This document shows positions 45,070 through 53,200 of a DNA stretch of 64,000 bases, piece after piece. The first letter of the stretch is position 1, and every line of letters starts with the position of its first letter. The stretch is from the NCBI GenBank assembly GCA_020636575.1, contig JACJXP010000003.1, forward strand, positions 174,989 to 238,988, given 5' to 3'. The DNA comes from Chitinophagales bacterium (GTDB lineage Bacteria; Bacteroidota; Bacteroidia; Chitinophagales; Chitinophagaceae). The position numbers and the translations under genes were made by a program. The notes under the pieces are model-generated. The model did not search any database and was not told where the DNA came from. It saw only the letters and a program-made list of their open reading frames with translations.

Positions 45070-45860
45070 GGGATCATAATTTGCCCTTTCATATAGAAAA
45101 CGCAGCAGCCACCCATCATAACTCTTTCACCTTTTTGTTCGCAATAAACAGTGCCACCCCGCTGTGACAATTGCTTTGCGATCATTTTTTCCTTCCCAAG
45201 CTTTTCGCTCCAAAAAGGAATCAATTGTGAGTGGGCTGAACCAGTAACAGGATCTTCGTCAATTCCTGCTGATGGGGCAAAAAAGCGGGACACAAAATCA
45301 ACTTTAGTACCCGGTGCGGTAATGATCACCTTTTCCCCCGTTTTCTTTAGCGCTGTAAAATCAGGTTTGGCTTCCTGTACATCAGCCTCATTATTTAATT
45401 CAACCAACAAGTCCCGGAAACGATAGACAGCAACAATTTCATTAACTCCAAGCATTTCTTTTAATCCGGCCGGGTAATCATTGATCTTCTCAGGCATCCA
45501 GGATGGAAAATCCATTTCCAGCCTGTTCTTTTTTCTGTTTACAATCAATAATCCGCTCCGACATTCAAAAACGATCTTTTTCTTTTTGAGTTTGAGTATT
45601 TCAAAAATAACATAGGCCGAGGCCAGTGTGGCATGCCCGCAAAGATTGATCTCCAGTTCCGGTGTGAACCACCGGATATAGTAATCGATCTTTTTCTTTT
45701 CTGAGGGAACAAAAAAAGCCGTTTCTGCCAAATTATTCTCCCTTGCTAACTGTTGCATCAATTCATCACTTACCCAGCTTTTCAAGGGAATAACCGCTGC
45801 CGGATTTCCTTTAAAGAGTTTATCTGCAAATGCATCTACCTGGTAAAGATTAAGTTTCAT
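45066..45860 (-). CDS. PhzF-family isomerase/epimerase
   Basis: 264 residues. Two-lobed PhzF fold with the catalytic Glu in NNLAETAFFVP (about 46) and the C-lobe signature GIDEDPVTGSAHSQLIPFW. The family isomerises small metabolites; PhzF itself works in phenazine synthesis, but homologues like this one lie outside such pathways and their substrates are mostly unknown. No phenazine genes are near. It follows the TRIC-like gene with a 1-base gap, so the two share a transcript. Confidence 0.92.
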   Translation of the reverse strand: MKLNLYQVDAFADKLFKGNPAAVIPLKSWVSDELMQQLARENNLAETAFFVPSEKKKIDYYIRWFTPELEINLCGHATLASAYVIFEILKLKKKKIVFECRSGLLIVNRKKNRLEMDFPSWMPEKINDYPAGLKEMLGVNEIVAVYRFRDLLVELNNEADVQEAKPDFTALKKTGEKVIITAPGTKVDFVSRFFAPSAGIDEDPVTGSAHSQLIPFWSEKLGKEKMIAKQLSQRGGTVYCEQKGERVMMGGCCVFYMKGQIMIP

Positions 45861-45861
45861 A

Positions 45862-46482
45862 TCAGATCGTTGAATTATAAAAAAGAGGTAATGATATTTT
45901 ATACCGCACTGCTATTAACCGGATTAAAAATATAACAAGTATGCTTAAAATTGTTACCAGTTCTCCATCAATGCCCAACTGGCGCAACAGGTAATAAAAC
46001 AACCCGCCGGCAATACAAGCCATCGCATAAATCTCCCTCCGGAACAATAATGGAATATTATTTAGCATAATGTCCCTTACCACACCCCCAAAGCAGGCAG
46101 TTATAGTTCCAAGTGTAATACAAACACCTGCACTGAAATCCTTTGCAATGCCTATTTTAATGCCTACCACCGTAAAAAGGCCAAGGCCTAATGCATCGAA
46201 CAGGAATAATGTGGTAGTAAATTGCTTTATAAAACGACTAAAAAGCATCGCCCCCACTGCAGAAGAAAAAATGACAATAGTAGCTGTAGAATTAGTAAGC
46301 CAGCTTACCGGCAGATTGCCGATCATAATATCACGAAGAGAGCCGCCACCAATGGCTGTTACAAAAGACAAAACAAGAACTCCAAACGGATCCAGTTTCT
46401 TATCCATTGCCAGAAAAGCGCCGGACAATGCAAACGAGATTGTACCAAGTATATCAATAATGTATAAAAATTGTGTTGGCAT
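45862..46482 (-). CDS. Trimeric intracellular cation channel family protein (UPF0126/YadS)
   Basis: 206 residues with about seven helices made of two similar halves. The repeated signature is AIGGGSLRDIMIGNLPV in the first half and ACFGGVVRDIMLNNIPLL in the second. The bacterial TRIC proteins form potassium-permeable channels. It starts the pair with the PhzF-like gene. No obvious promoter box is seen just upstream; the dodecin gene ends 52 bases further up on the same strand, with a terminator between. Confidence 0.92.
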   Translation of the reverse strand: MPTQFLYIIDILGTISFALSGAFLAMDKKLDPFGVLVLSFVTAIGGGSLRDIMIGNLPVSWLTNSTATIVIFSSAVGAMLFSRFIKQFTTTLFLFDALGLGLFTVVGIKIGIAKDFSAGVCITLGTITACFGGVVRDIMLNNIPLLFRREIYAMACIAGGLFYYLLRQLGIDGELVTILSILVIFLIRLIAVRYKISLPLFYNSTI

Positions 46483-46488
46483 CCGCTT

Positions 46489-46521
46489 AAAAACAGATAA
46501 CCCGCCTGATCGACGGGTTAT
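46489..46521 (-). terminator. Intrinsic terminator after the dodecin gene
   Basis: ATAACCCG (46497-46504) and CGGGTTAT (46514-46521) pair perfectly; on the minus strand the hairpin is followed by CTG and then a TTTTT run. Confidence 0.65.
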
Positions 46522-46534
46522 GCTTTAAAAAAAA

Positions 46535-46744
46535 TCACTTCTCATCATCAAGCCGGAAAGACACTTTACATATTACTCCGTATGAGCTTATTTTTCCATC
46601 TTTTACATGCACTTTCATGTCCTTTACCCAAACGGAATCAATATTTCTTACTGTTTTTGAAGCCTCGTTAACTGCTTCCTGAACAGCATCATCAAAACTT
46701 TTCTTCGAAGAGGCGATTAATTCGATAACTTTTACAACTGACAT
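46535..46744 (-). CDS. Dodecin
   Basis: 69 residues. Dodecins are small dodecameric flavin-storage proteins of the cytoplasm. The chain opens MSVVKVIELIASSKKSFDDAVQEAVNEA and contains NIDSVWVKDMKVHVKDGKISSYGVICKVSFRL, matching the one-helix, three-strand fold. The flavin-stacking Trp is in VWVKD. The length is normal. It is a single gene with its own terminator. It lies upstream of TRIC and PhzF on the same strand. Confidence 0.93.
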   Translation of the reverse strand: MSVVKVIELIASSKKSFDDAVQEAVNEASKTVRNIDSVWVKDMKVHVKDGKISSYGVICKVSFRLDDEK

Positions 46745-46797
46745 AATCGTTATATTTTATAAGTGAAAAAATAAGTGCTGGTTAACCGGATGAGTTC

Positions 46798-49191
46798 TTA
46801 TTCTGACATCATCCCATCAATCACTGTAATGATCTCTTCAGCATTTGGTTTACTAAAGTAATCTCCATCGCTGCCGTATGCCGGACGATGTGCTTTACCG
46901 GTAATGGTTCTTGGTTTTACATCCAACCATCTGTATCCGTTTTGTTCTTCCATCACTTTATTGAACATATATGCTGCTGCTCCGCCGGGAACATCCTCAT
47001 CAACAAACACAATGCGGCTTGTTTTTTTGAGTGAGTCAAGAATTTTATGATGAATATCAAATGGTAATAAGGTTTGAACATCTATGATCTCACAACTGAC
47101 CCCCTTCTGACTTAAACTGATCGCTGCCTCTTCAATAATGCGAAGCACCGAACCGTAGGAAACAATCGTTACATCATCGCCTTCCCTGATAATTTCAGGA
47201 ATGCCAAGTGGCACTGTCATTTCCAAAAGGTTGGAAGGCATTTTCTCTTTTAAACGATAACCATTCAGGCACTCCACTACAATTCCGGGGTCATTACCAC
47301 GCATTAAAGTATTATACATCCCTGCCGCCTGTGTCATATTACGGGGCACACATACATACATACCCCTCAAACTATTAATGACCATCCCCATAGGTGAACC
47401 ACTGTGCCAGATGCCTTCGAGGCGATGCCCCCTTGTGCGGATGATGACCGGGCAACTTTGTTGGCCAGCTGTCCTGTAATGGGTGGTGGCTACATCGTCA
47501 CTTAATGGCTGAAGCCCATATAACAGGTAATCGAGGTATTGTATCTCTGCAATTGGCCGAAGGCCACGCAATGCCAGGCCAATACTCTGACCCATAATAG
47601 TTAATTCCCGGATACCTGTATCAAATATTCTGTTTTCACCATGCTTTTTTTGCAGGCCGCTAAACCCCTGGTTCACATCACCGATATAGCCAAGGTCTTC
47701 TCCAAATGCAATAACTTTTGGATCATGGGCAAACAACTCATCAAAATAATTATTTAGTACTTCAAAGCCATTTAGTATTGGCGCATCCCCTGCATAGGCC
47801 GGTTTTGTTTCAGTGACCTTCAATGCACTTTTGGGGCCTTCATTATACAAAAGTGAATTATACAGTTTTGATGAATCGTTGAGTAATGATTGATAAAATT
47901 CCCGGACAGGAATGGCTGCTTCAGAAGTCTCACCAAGTTGAGCGGCTTCATGCAAAGCTTTCAGAATATCCCGGCGTAAAGGATCCCTTGATGATAAAAG
48001 ATCGGATGCTTTTTTCTTAAGCATCTCAGCTTTTTCTGGAAAAGAGTCCGCAAGATTATTAATGAGTCCTGCCGATGTAGCAGCTAATTCTTTTATCGGT
48101 TCAATAAATTTCCTCCATGCATCTGTTTTACATTCCCTTACATGTTTCCTGGCTTCATCAGCAATTTCATCCATCTCATTTTCAGTGGCCAGTGCATTAG
48201 CGATCACCCATTCCTTCATTTTTCTGATACCATCCCATTCCCTTTCCCATTCCAACCTTTCGGGTGATTTGTATCGCTCATGGCTACCGGATGTAGAATG
48301 CCCCTGGGGTTGCGTTAATTCCTCAACATGAAATAGTACAGGTATATGCTTTTCCCTTGCGACTCGAATACCCTGTTCAAACGTTTCGCACATTCCTGCA
48401 TAATCCCAGCCCTTTACTTTATAAATATTAAGGCCATTTGTCCCTTCTTTTTTCTGCATACCAATCAAAACATCTGAAACGGAAGCTTTAACGGTTTGAT
48501 ACTCTTTTGGAACCGATATACCATACCCATCATCCCATACAAAAACAGCCAGGGGAACCTGTAATACACCTGCAGCATTGATCGTTTCCCAAAAATGGCC
48601 TTCGCTTGTGGAAGCATCTCCTATAGTACAAAAGCAAACTTCATTTCCTTGATCAGATAATCCTGAAAAAGTATGAAGCTGCTCTATATCTCTGAAAGAT
48701 TTTGAAGCAAAGGCAAGTCCGAGTGCCCTTGGCATTTGCCCGGCAGTTGGGGCTATATCGCTGGAAATATTTTTTGTTGAAGCAAGATCAAGCCACTCCC
48801 CGTTCTCTCCCACCATTGGAGTAGCGAAATGACAGTTCATTTGTCTGCCGGCACTAAAGGGCTCATTTTGAATATCCGGATCAGCGTATAATTGTGCAAA
48901 AATCTGTTCTCCGTTTGCGAGTCCGGCCGCCAGCATAAAGGTCTGATCTCTGTAATAACCACTTCGAAAATCACCCTGCCTGAAGAACTTGGCCATGGCG
49001 ACCTGTGCTATTTCTTTACCATCGCCAAATATGCCAAACTTTGCTTTACCGCTCAATACTTCCTTTCTGCCTAATAAACTGATTTCCCGGCTTATACAGG
49101 CAATCCTGAAGTCTTGCAGCACCCCCTGTCTGAATGTATCAAATGACAGTTTTTCATCTATGGCAGGCGTCATCGGATTTGTGTTCTGCAT
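46798..49191 (-). CDS. Fused E1 alpha/beta of a branched-chain or similar 2-oxoacid dehydrogenase
   Basis: 797 residues from ATG 49191; a frame from 49284 adds 31 unlikely residues. E1 alpha covers about 1-440 (TPP loop GDASTSEGHFWETINAAG ... WDDGYGIS, with GDA in place of GDG and Asp in place of the usual Asn). E1 beta covers about 480-797 (GEDLGYIGDVNQGFSGL, IRTRGHRLEGIWHSGSP, EDVPGGAAAYMF). Fused E1 chains of this kind are common in Bacteroidota. The enzyme decarboxylates 2-oxo acids for transfer to a lipoyl E2, which is not in the window. A TATTTTTG box lies four bases before the start codon. Confidence 0.9.
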   Translation of the reverse strand: MQNTNPMTPAIDEKLSFDTFRQGVLQDFRIACISREISLLGRKEVLSGKAKFGIFGDGKEIAQVAMAKFFRQGDFRSGYYRDQTFMLAAGLANGEQIFAQLYADPDIQNEPFSAGRQMNCHFATPMVGENGEWLDLASTKNISSDIAPTAGQMPRALGLAFASKSFRDIEQLHTFSGLSDQGNEVCFCTIGDASTSEGHFWETINAAGVLQVPLAVFVWDDGYGISVPKEYQTVKASVSDVLIGMQKKEGTNGLNIYKVKGWDYAGMCETFEQGIRVAREKHIPVLFHVEELTQPQGHSTSGSHERYKSPERLEWEREWDGIRKMKEWVIANALATENEMDEIADEARKHVRECKTDAWRKFIEPIKELAATSAGLINNLADSFPEKAEMLKKKASDLLSSRDPLRRDILKALHEAAQLGETSEAAIPVREFYQSLLNDSSKLYNSLLYNEGPKSALKVTETKPAYAGDAPILNGFEVLNNYFDELFAHDPKVIAFGEDLGYIGDVNQGFSGLQKKHGENRIFDTGIRELTIMGQSIGLALRGLRPIAEIQYLDYLLYGLQPLSDDVATTHYRTAGQQSCPVIIRTRGHRLEGIWHSGSPMGMVINSLRGMYVCVPRNMTQAAGMYNTLMRGNDPGIVVECLNGYRLKEKMPSNLLEMTVPLGIPEIIREGDDVTIVSYGSVLRIIEEAAISLSQKGVSCEIIDVQTLLPFDIHHKILDSLKKTSRIVFVDEDVPGGAAAYMFNKVMEEQNGYRWLDVKPRTITGKAHRPAYGSDGDYFSKPNAEEIITVIDGMMSE

Positions 49192-49195
49192 AACG

Positions 49196-49203
49196 CAAAA
49201 ATA
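49196..49203 (-). promoter_or_regulatory. -7 element TATTTTTG four bases before the E1 start
   Basis: On the minus strand TATTTTTG, CGTT, ATG. The four-base distance gives a leaderless transcript if the box is used. A short palindrome GGGGAAATCCCC lies 14 bases further upstream (49218-49229). Confidence 0.45.
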
Positions 49204-49217
49204 AGAAGAATGCGATC

Positions 49218-49229
49218 GGGGAAATCCCC
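49218..49229. promoter_or_regulatory. Palindrome GGGGAAATCCCC between E1 and DUF1573 genes
   Basis: A 12-base inverted repeat GGGGA-AA-TCCCC. It sits in the 120-base divergent region, where the -33 box of the E1 gene would lie, so it may be an operator. Evidence is only the palindrome and its position. Confidence 0.25.
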
Positions 49230-49285
49230 TGTTAAAAAATACCTTGTAGTGTGCAACCCCTCTATAATTTATGGCATCTTTCACT

Positions 49286-49293
49286 TAACTTTG
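49286..49293 (+). promoter_or_regulatory. -7 element before the DUF1573 pair
   Basis: TAACTTTG, a perfect TAnnTTTG, 18 bases before ATG 49312. I see no clear -33 box. Confidence 0.45.
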
Positions 49294-49311
49294 ACCTCTT
49301 AACAACTTGAT

Positions 49312-49755
49312 ATGAAGAAAATTACATTTATTCTCGCTTTATTTTCTCTATCACTGTCTATCCAGGCCCAGGACACTGACAAAAAGGAAGATGCTCTTTT
49401 TCTGAAAGAAACAGAATACAATTTTGGAAAAATTCCACAGGGAAAGCCGGTTTACCATTCATTTGAACTGGTTAATAAAGGCGATACTGAGCTGAAACTG
49501 GATAATGTTCAGGCAAGCTGCGGATGTACTACTCCAGAATGGAACCGGGAACCCATTCCCGCAGGCGGAAGCACTATTATTAAAGTAGGTTATAATGCAG
49601 CTGCGGTGGCCCCTTTTGATAAGTACATCACAATATATTACCACAATAGTACGCAGACCAAGCAGATAAGAATTAAAGGTGAAGTATGGAAAGCCCCGGA
49701 CGGTCCGGCACCTGGTAATGCATCAATAAATTTTTTAAGAAAACAAATACAATAA
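49312..49755 (+). CDS. Exported DUF1573 protein (first of tandem pair)
   Basis: 147 residues. Signal peptide MKKITFILALFSLSLSIQA, then one Ig-like DUF1573 domain. The signature is VQASCGCTTPEWNREPIPAGGS followed by IKVGYNAAAVAPFDKYITIYYHNS. The family is abundant in Bacteroidota and its function is unknown; an Ig-like fold with paired Cys (CGC) suggests a surface or periplasmic interaction role. The second copy lies 8 bases downstream and shares about half of its residues in the core, so the pair arose by tandem duplication. Confidence 0.93.
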   Translation: MKKITFILALFSLSLSIQAQDTDKKEDALFLKETEYNFGKIPQGKPVYHSFELVNKGDTELKLDNVQASCGCTTPEWNREPIPAGGSTIIKVGYNAAAVAPFDKYITIYYHNSTQTKQIRIKGEVWKAPDGPAPGNASINFLRKQIQ

Positions 49756-49763
49756 AATTTAAC

Positions 49764-50192
49764 ATGAAAAAGACCCTGATCTTAGCTATTGCCAGTTTAT
49801 TCACACTGGCGGTTGTAGCCCAGACAAAACCAGAAGATGCTCTTAAGGTAAACGAAGTAAAACATGACTTCGGTAAAATAAAAGCAGGCACTCCTGTAAG
49901 TTATTATTTTGAATTAACAAACATTACGGATAAGCCGATCGTAGTAGAAAACACCCGGGCTTCCTGTGGTTGTACTACTCCGGAAAAGCCAACTGAACCT
50001 ATTATGCCGGGTAAAACAGGAAAGGTAAAAGTGATATATAATGCTGCAGCGGTAGCTCCTTTTACAAAAGATGTATACGTTAAGATCGCTGGTATCCAGC
50101 AAGAAATGATAATGCATATAACCGGTGAGGTTCTATCTGCTGATGCATACGAACAATATGTAAAAGCAAAAGATTCTAAGCCTAATAATTAA
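49764..50192 (+). CDS. Exported DUF1573 protein (second of tandem pair)
   Basis: 142 residues with signal peptide MKKTLILAIASLFTLAVVAQ. The same domain as the gene upstream: NTRASCGCTTPEKPTEPIMPGKTGKVKVIYNAAAVAPFTKDVYV. The tail (VLSADAYEQYVKAKDSKPNN) is charged. It is cotranscribed with the first copy (8-base gap) and ends in a strong terminator. The function is unknown. Confidence 0.93.
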   Translation: MKKTLILAIASLFTLAVVAQTKPEDALKVNEVKHDFGKIKAGTPVSYYFELTNITDKPIVVENTRASCGCTTPEKPTEPIMPGKTGKVKVIYNAAAVAPFTKDVYVKIAGIQQEMIMHITGEVLSADAYEQYVKAKDSKPNN

Positions 50193-50213
50193 TTCTTTTA
50201 ACCGACCCCAAAG

Positions 50214-50246
50214 AATCCCCTCATGCAAATAGAGGGGATTTTTTTT
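50214..50246 (+). terminator. Intrinsic terminator after the DUF1573 pair
   Basis: AATCCCCTC (50214-50222), loop ATGCAAATA, GAGGGGATT (50232-50240), then T run to 50246. A 9-bp perfect stem. Confidence 0.85.
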
Positions 50247-50283
50247 AGAATAGCTTATAGAGATGGTATAATCAAAGTGAATG

Positions 50284-53200
50284 CTATTGACCGATTCTTT
50301 CAGTATCAATAGCCATATACTTTTTAAACACTGGCGAACTCTCAATAAGCCTTATGATCTCGGCTTGGAATTTTTCATTCTGCTTAGGCGGCCCGTTCTG
50401 GGAAGTAAAATAAACAGTATAAAATTTGTTATCCCGGAAATTAAAATCCGGGTCACTGATATCCTTTTCCGATATAATGAGCACAAACAGTTTTGATTTC
50501 TCTTTAAGTTTATCATCACCTGTGGTCCCTGTCTTGGCATAATAATAATAAGGACTCCCGTTTTTCAACATGGCGCCAAGTCTGCCGGCTGTTCCCCTGA
50601 ATAAAGCTTCTTTCATTCCTGTAAATACACTTTCACGCATCAATGCCAGGTAACTACTGTAGGTTACTCCATTATCAGTATAAAATGGGTTAAAGGGTTT
50701 TCCTGATGCATAGGGATTGAGGGTAAGTGAATAATTCCTGTTTTGGCTCACCAATTTTCCAAATGCCTCAGCCATTTTAATAGGAGGTATCATTACCTGG
50801 CTGCTTCCTTTTACATGCCCACGAAATGATGACATAAAGACATCATAAGGAATACGATGGTCGATACTGGCTCCTTTTTGATCAAACAAAGAGAACTCAG
50901 GCATTATAAACCCTGACTTATTAAATGCATTTAAGAACAAAGAAGAATCATACCTGGAAGAAAAAGCGTCGAAGCTTTTACCAATACGGTAAGGATATAT
51001 GCGGTAATTCTCAAAAAGCCCTATTGATACAAAGGAACTGTCTGACCCGAAATTCGCTTTTCCATCTTCATATCCCGGCCAGTTTTTAAACCCATTGAGC
51101 CAGTATTGAGTTCCTTTATATTGAAAATAAGGCCAGTGATCGCCTTGTCCGTTTGGCGCCTTTGAGGAAAAATGATCTGATAATAATCCTTTCAAACCTT
51201 GCTTAGAATAAGAACCAAGCAGCAACAGGTTAGAATGATAATAGTTATCTGATAATCGCAGGTAATCTTTTACAGAAGCAATACGTCCATTATTTTTCTC
51301 AAAATCATACTCAGCCACTCTTTCCCCTCCAAAGTATTTTTGCTTGAGTGAAAATCCTTCTGCTGCAAATGCATCCCAATCCAGGTTCATTTGTGATGCA
51401 ATGGCAGAAAATATGATTGGCTTAAGCGTTGACCCGGGTCCGGGGTTCATGCGAAGCAGGTTTAAATTGCCGATCTGCTTTCTAAGCAAAGACTGCTGTA
51501 CATATCCATTCTCTCCCCTGATGATAGAATTAAAATCAGCTTTATCATTTGGATCAGGTCTGTTTATCCCATTAATGTGATCTGAGAGTGCAATGACCCG
51601 GCCATTTCCATCGGTAATACAAATAGCATATTCTGATAAAGCAGGATAATCAGCATCCGTCAGCATCATCTCCCCGATCCTATTATTGAGTGAGTCCATC
51701 AACTCAACGTTAAGAGAAACAAATGCATTCTTTTCTGGCATCCCCATGGCTGTATATTCAGAGGACACACTTACTGCGAAATTCCTTGCCCATGTAAATC
51801 GTTCCTCCATCGGGTATGTAAAATACCGGGACCCATTTACATACAGGTTTTTCATAAAAGCATCAGGCTGAACTGTAAGTATAGTTTCATTTCCATTGTC
51901 ATCTTTAATGACCAGGTCAGAAGGATTCTGTATCAAAAAAGTATCATTGGGTTCAACTCTTAGTCTTTTTGATCCCGAAAGGAACTGAAGCTGTTTGCCG
52001 GATTGATTCACCAAACCGGGCATTTCATAAAGACCTACATCATTCTTTTTTGTAAAAACAAATTGAATCCCGTTAGAAACCGGCATTGAAGGTTTATCAT
52101 TATAGTTATCGATCCTTGTTTTTACAAAGTCACTATTTTTTGAATCCCAGGCAGTGATATTATATACTGAACTATCACCATACACCGAGCCTGCCCAATA
52201 TTGCTGTAAATGAGGTGGCGGTTCTATCCTGAAATAATTATCATTCACTGCAAGCCTGGGTTTTCCCGAATGAATATCCAGGTATAATAACCGGCTGTCA
52301 TCCATATGTGCTGAAAAACCTGAACGGGCATATAATGCTATCGAATTCACAAAAAATTCTCCGCCATTTTCAAGGTAACCGGACCTTAACATTTTCCTTA
52401 CAGAATCCGAGAACAACTTATCCTTCTGCATCATAGATAATTTTCGGGTACTGGCAGAAGTATCCAAATAATCTAAAACAGGTTGCAAATAGAACTCAAT
52501 ATGCTGATCCATATTTGCAGCAATTCCCGAAACAGTGAACTCCCTGTTTTTATGATATGCAGGCCAGATGGTAAACAGCAAAAAGATCAACCCTGCAAAA
52601 AGAGAAAGCCCCGGTATCAGTTTTCTCCTGTCAGGATACTGCTCCGGGTTTGTCTTTTTAAAGATGATCAGCGCCAGGAGGATCATTGCTACAGGAAACA
52701 AAATAGATTGTTTGCTAAGGATGCTTCCGAATGGAAGATCCTGCCCAAAGAAAATATACCGCCCTGTGGCTGCCAAAATTACCAGCAACGCCATAATAAC
52801 AACATAATTCAATAATGAAAATCCTGTAGTTATTGCCGGGTAATGATGACTTGTTCTGTTAGTAAAGTCAGGATATAATTTATAATAGGATGCCAACAAG
52901 ATAACCGGCAATAAAAGAAGCAATACAAAGAAAACAGCTGACCACTTACCATGTTCTGCTATAAGAAAACGACTGGCTACAAGATCGGTGGCCTGGGCAT
53001 TGTATTTGGCGCCCTTGTTCTGAGGTGCCTGTGGAAGTAAATGAAACCCATTCTTGTTAACGAAAGGGTTATTATCAGCAAATACAAACGTATTGATGAA
53101 CCATTGGTTTTGTGCAGCTCTTATCACAGGGGTATAATTCTTTCCATCAGCATAGGCTTTTTCAATCACTTTGTCTGCCGGCTTTATCATCACATCAACC

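Noticed and set aside
45066..45860. Phenazine synthesis gene phzF
   Set aside because: The family is broad and no other phz genes are present; named only as PhzF-family.
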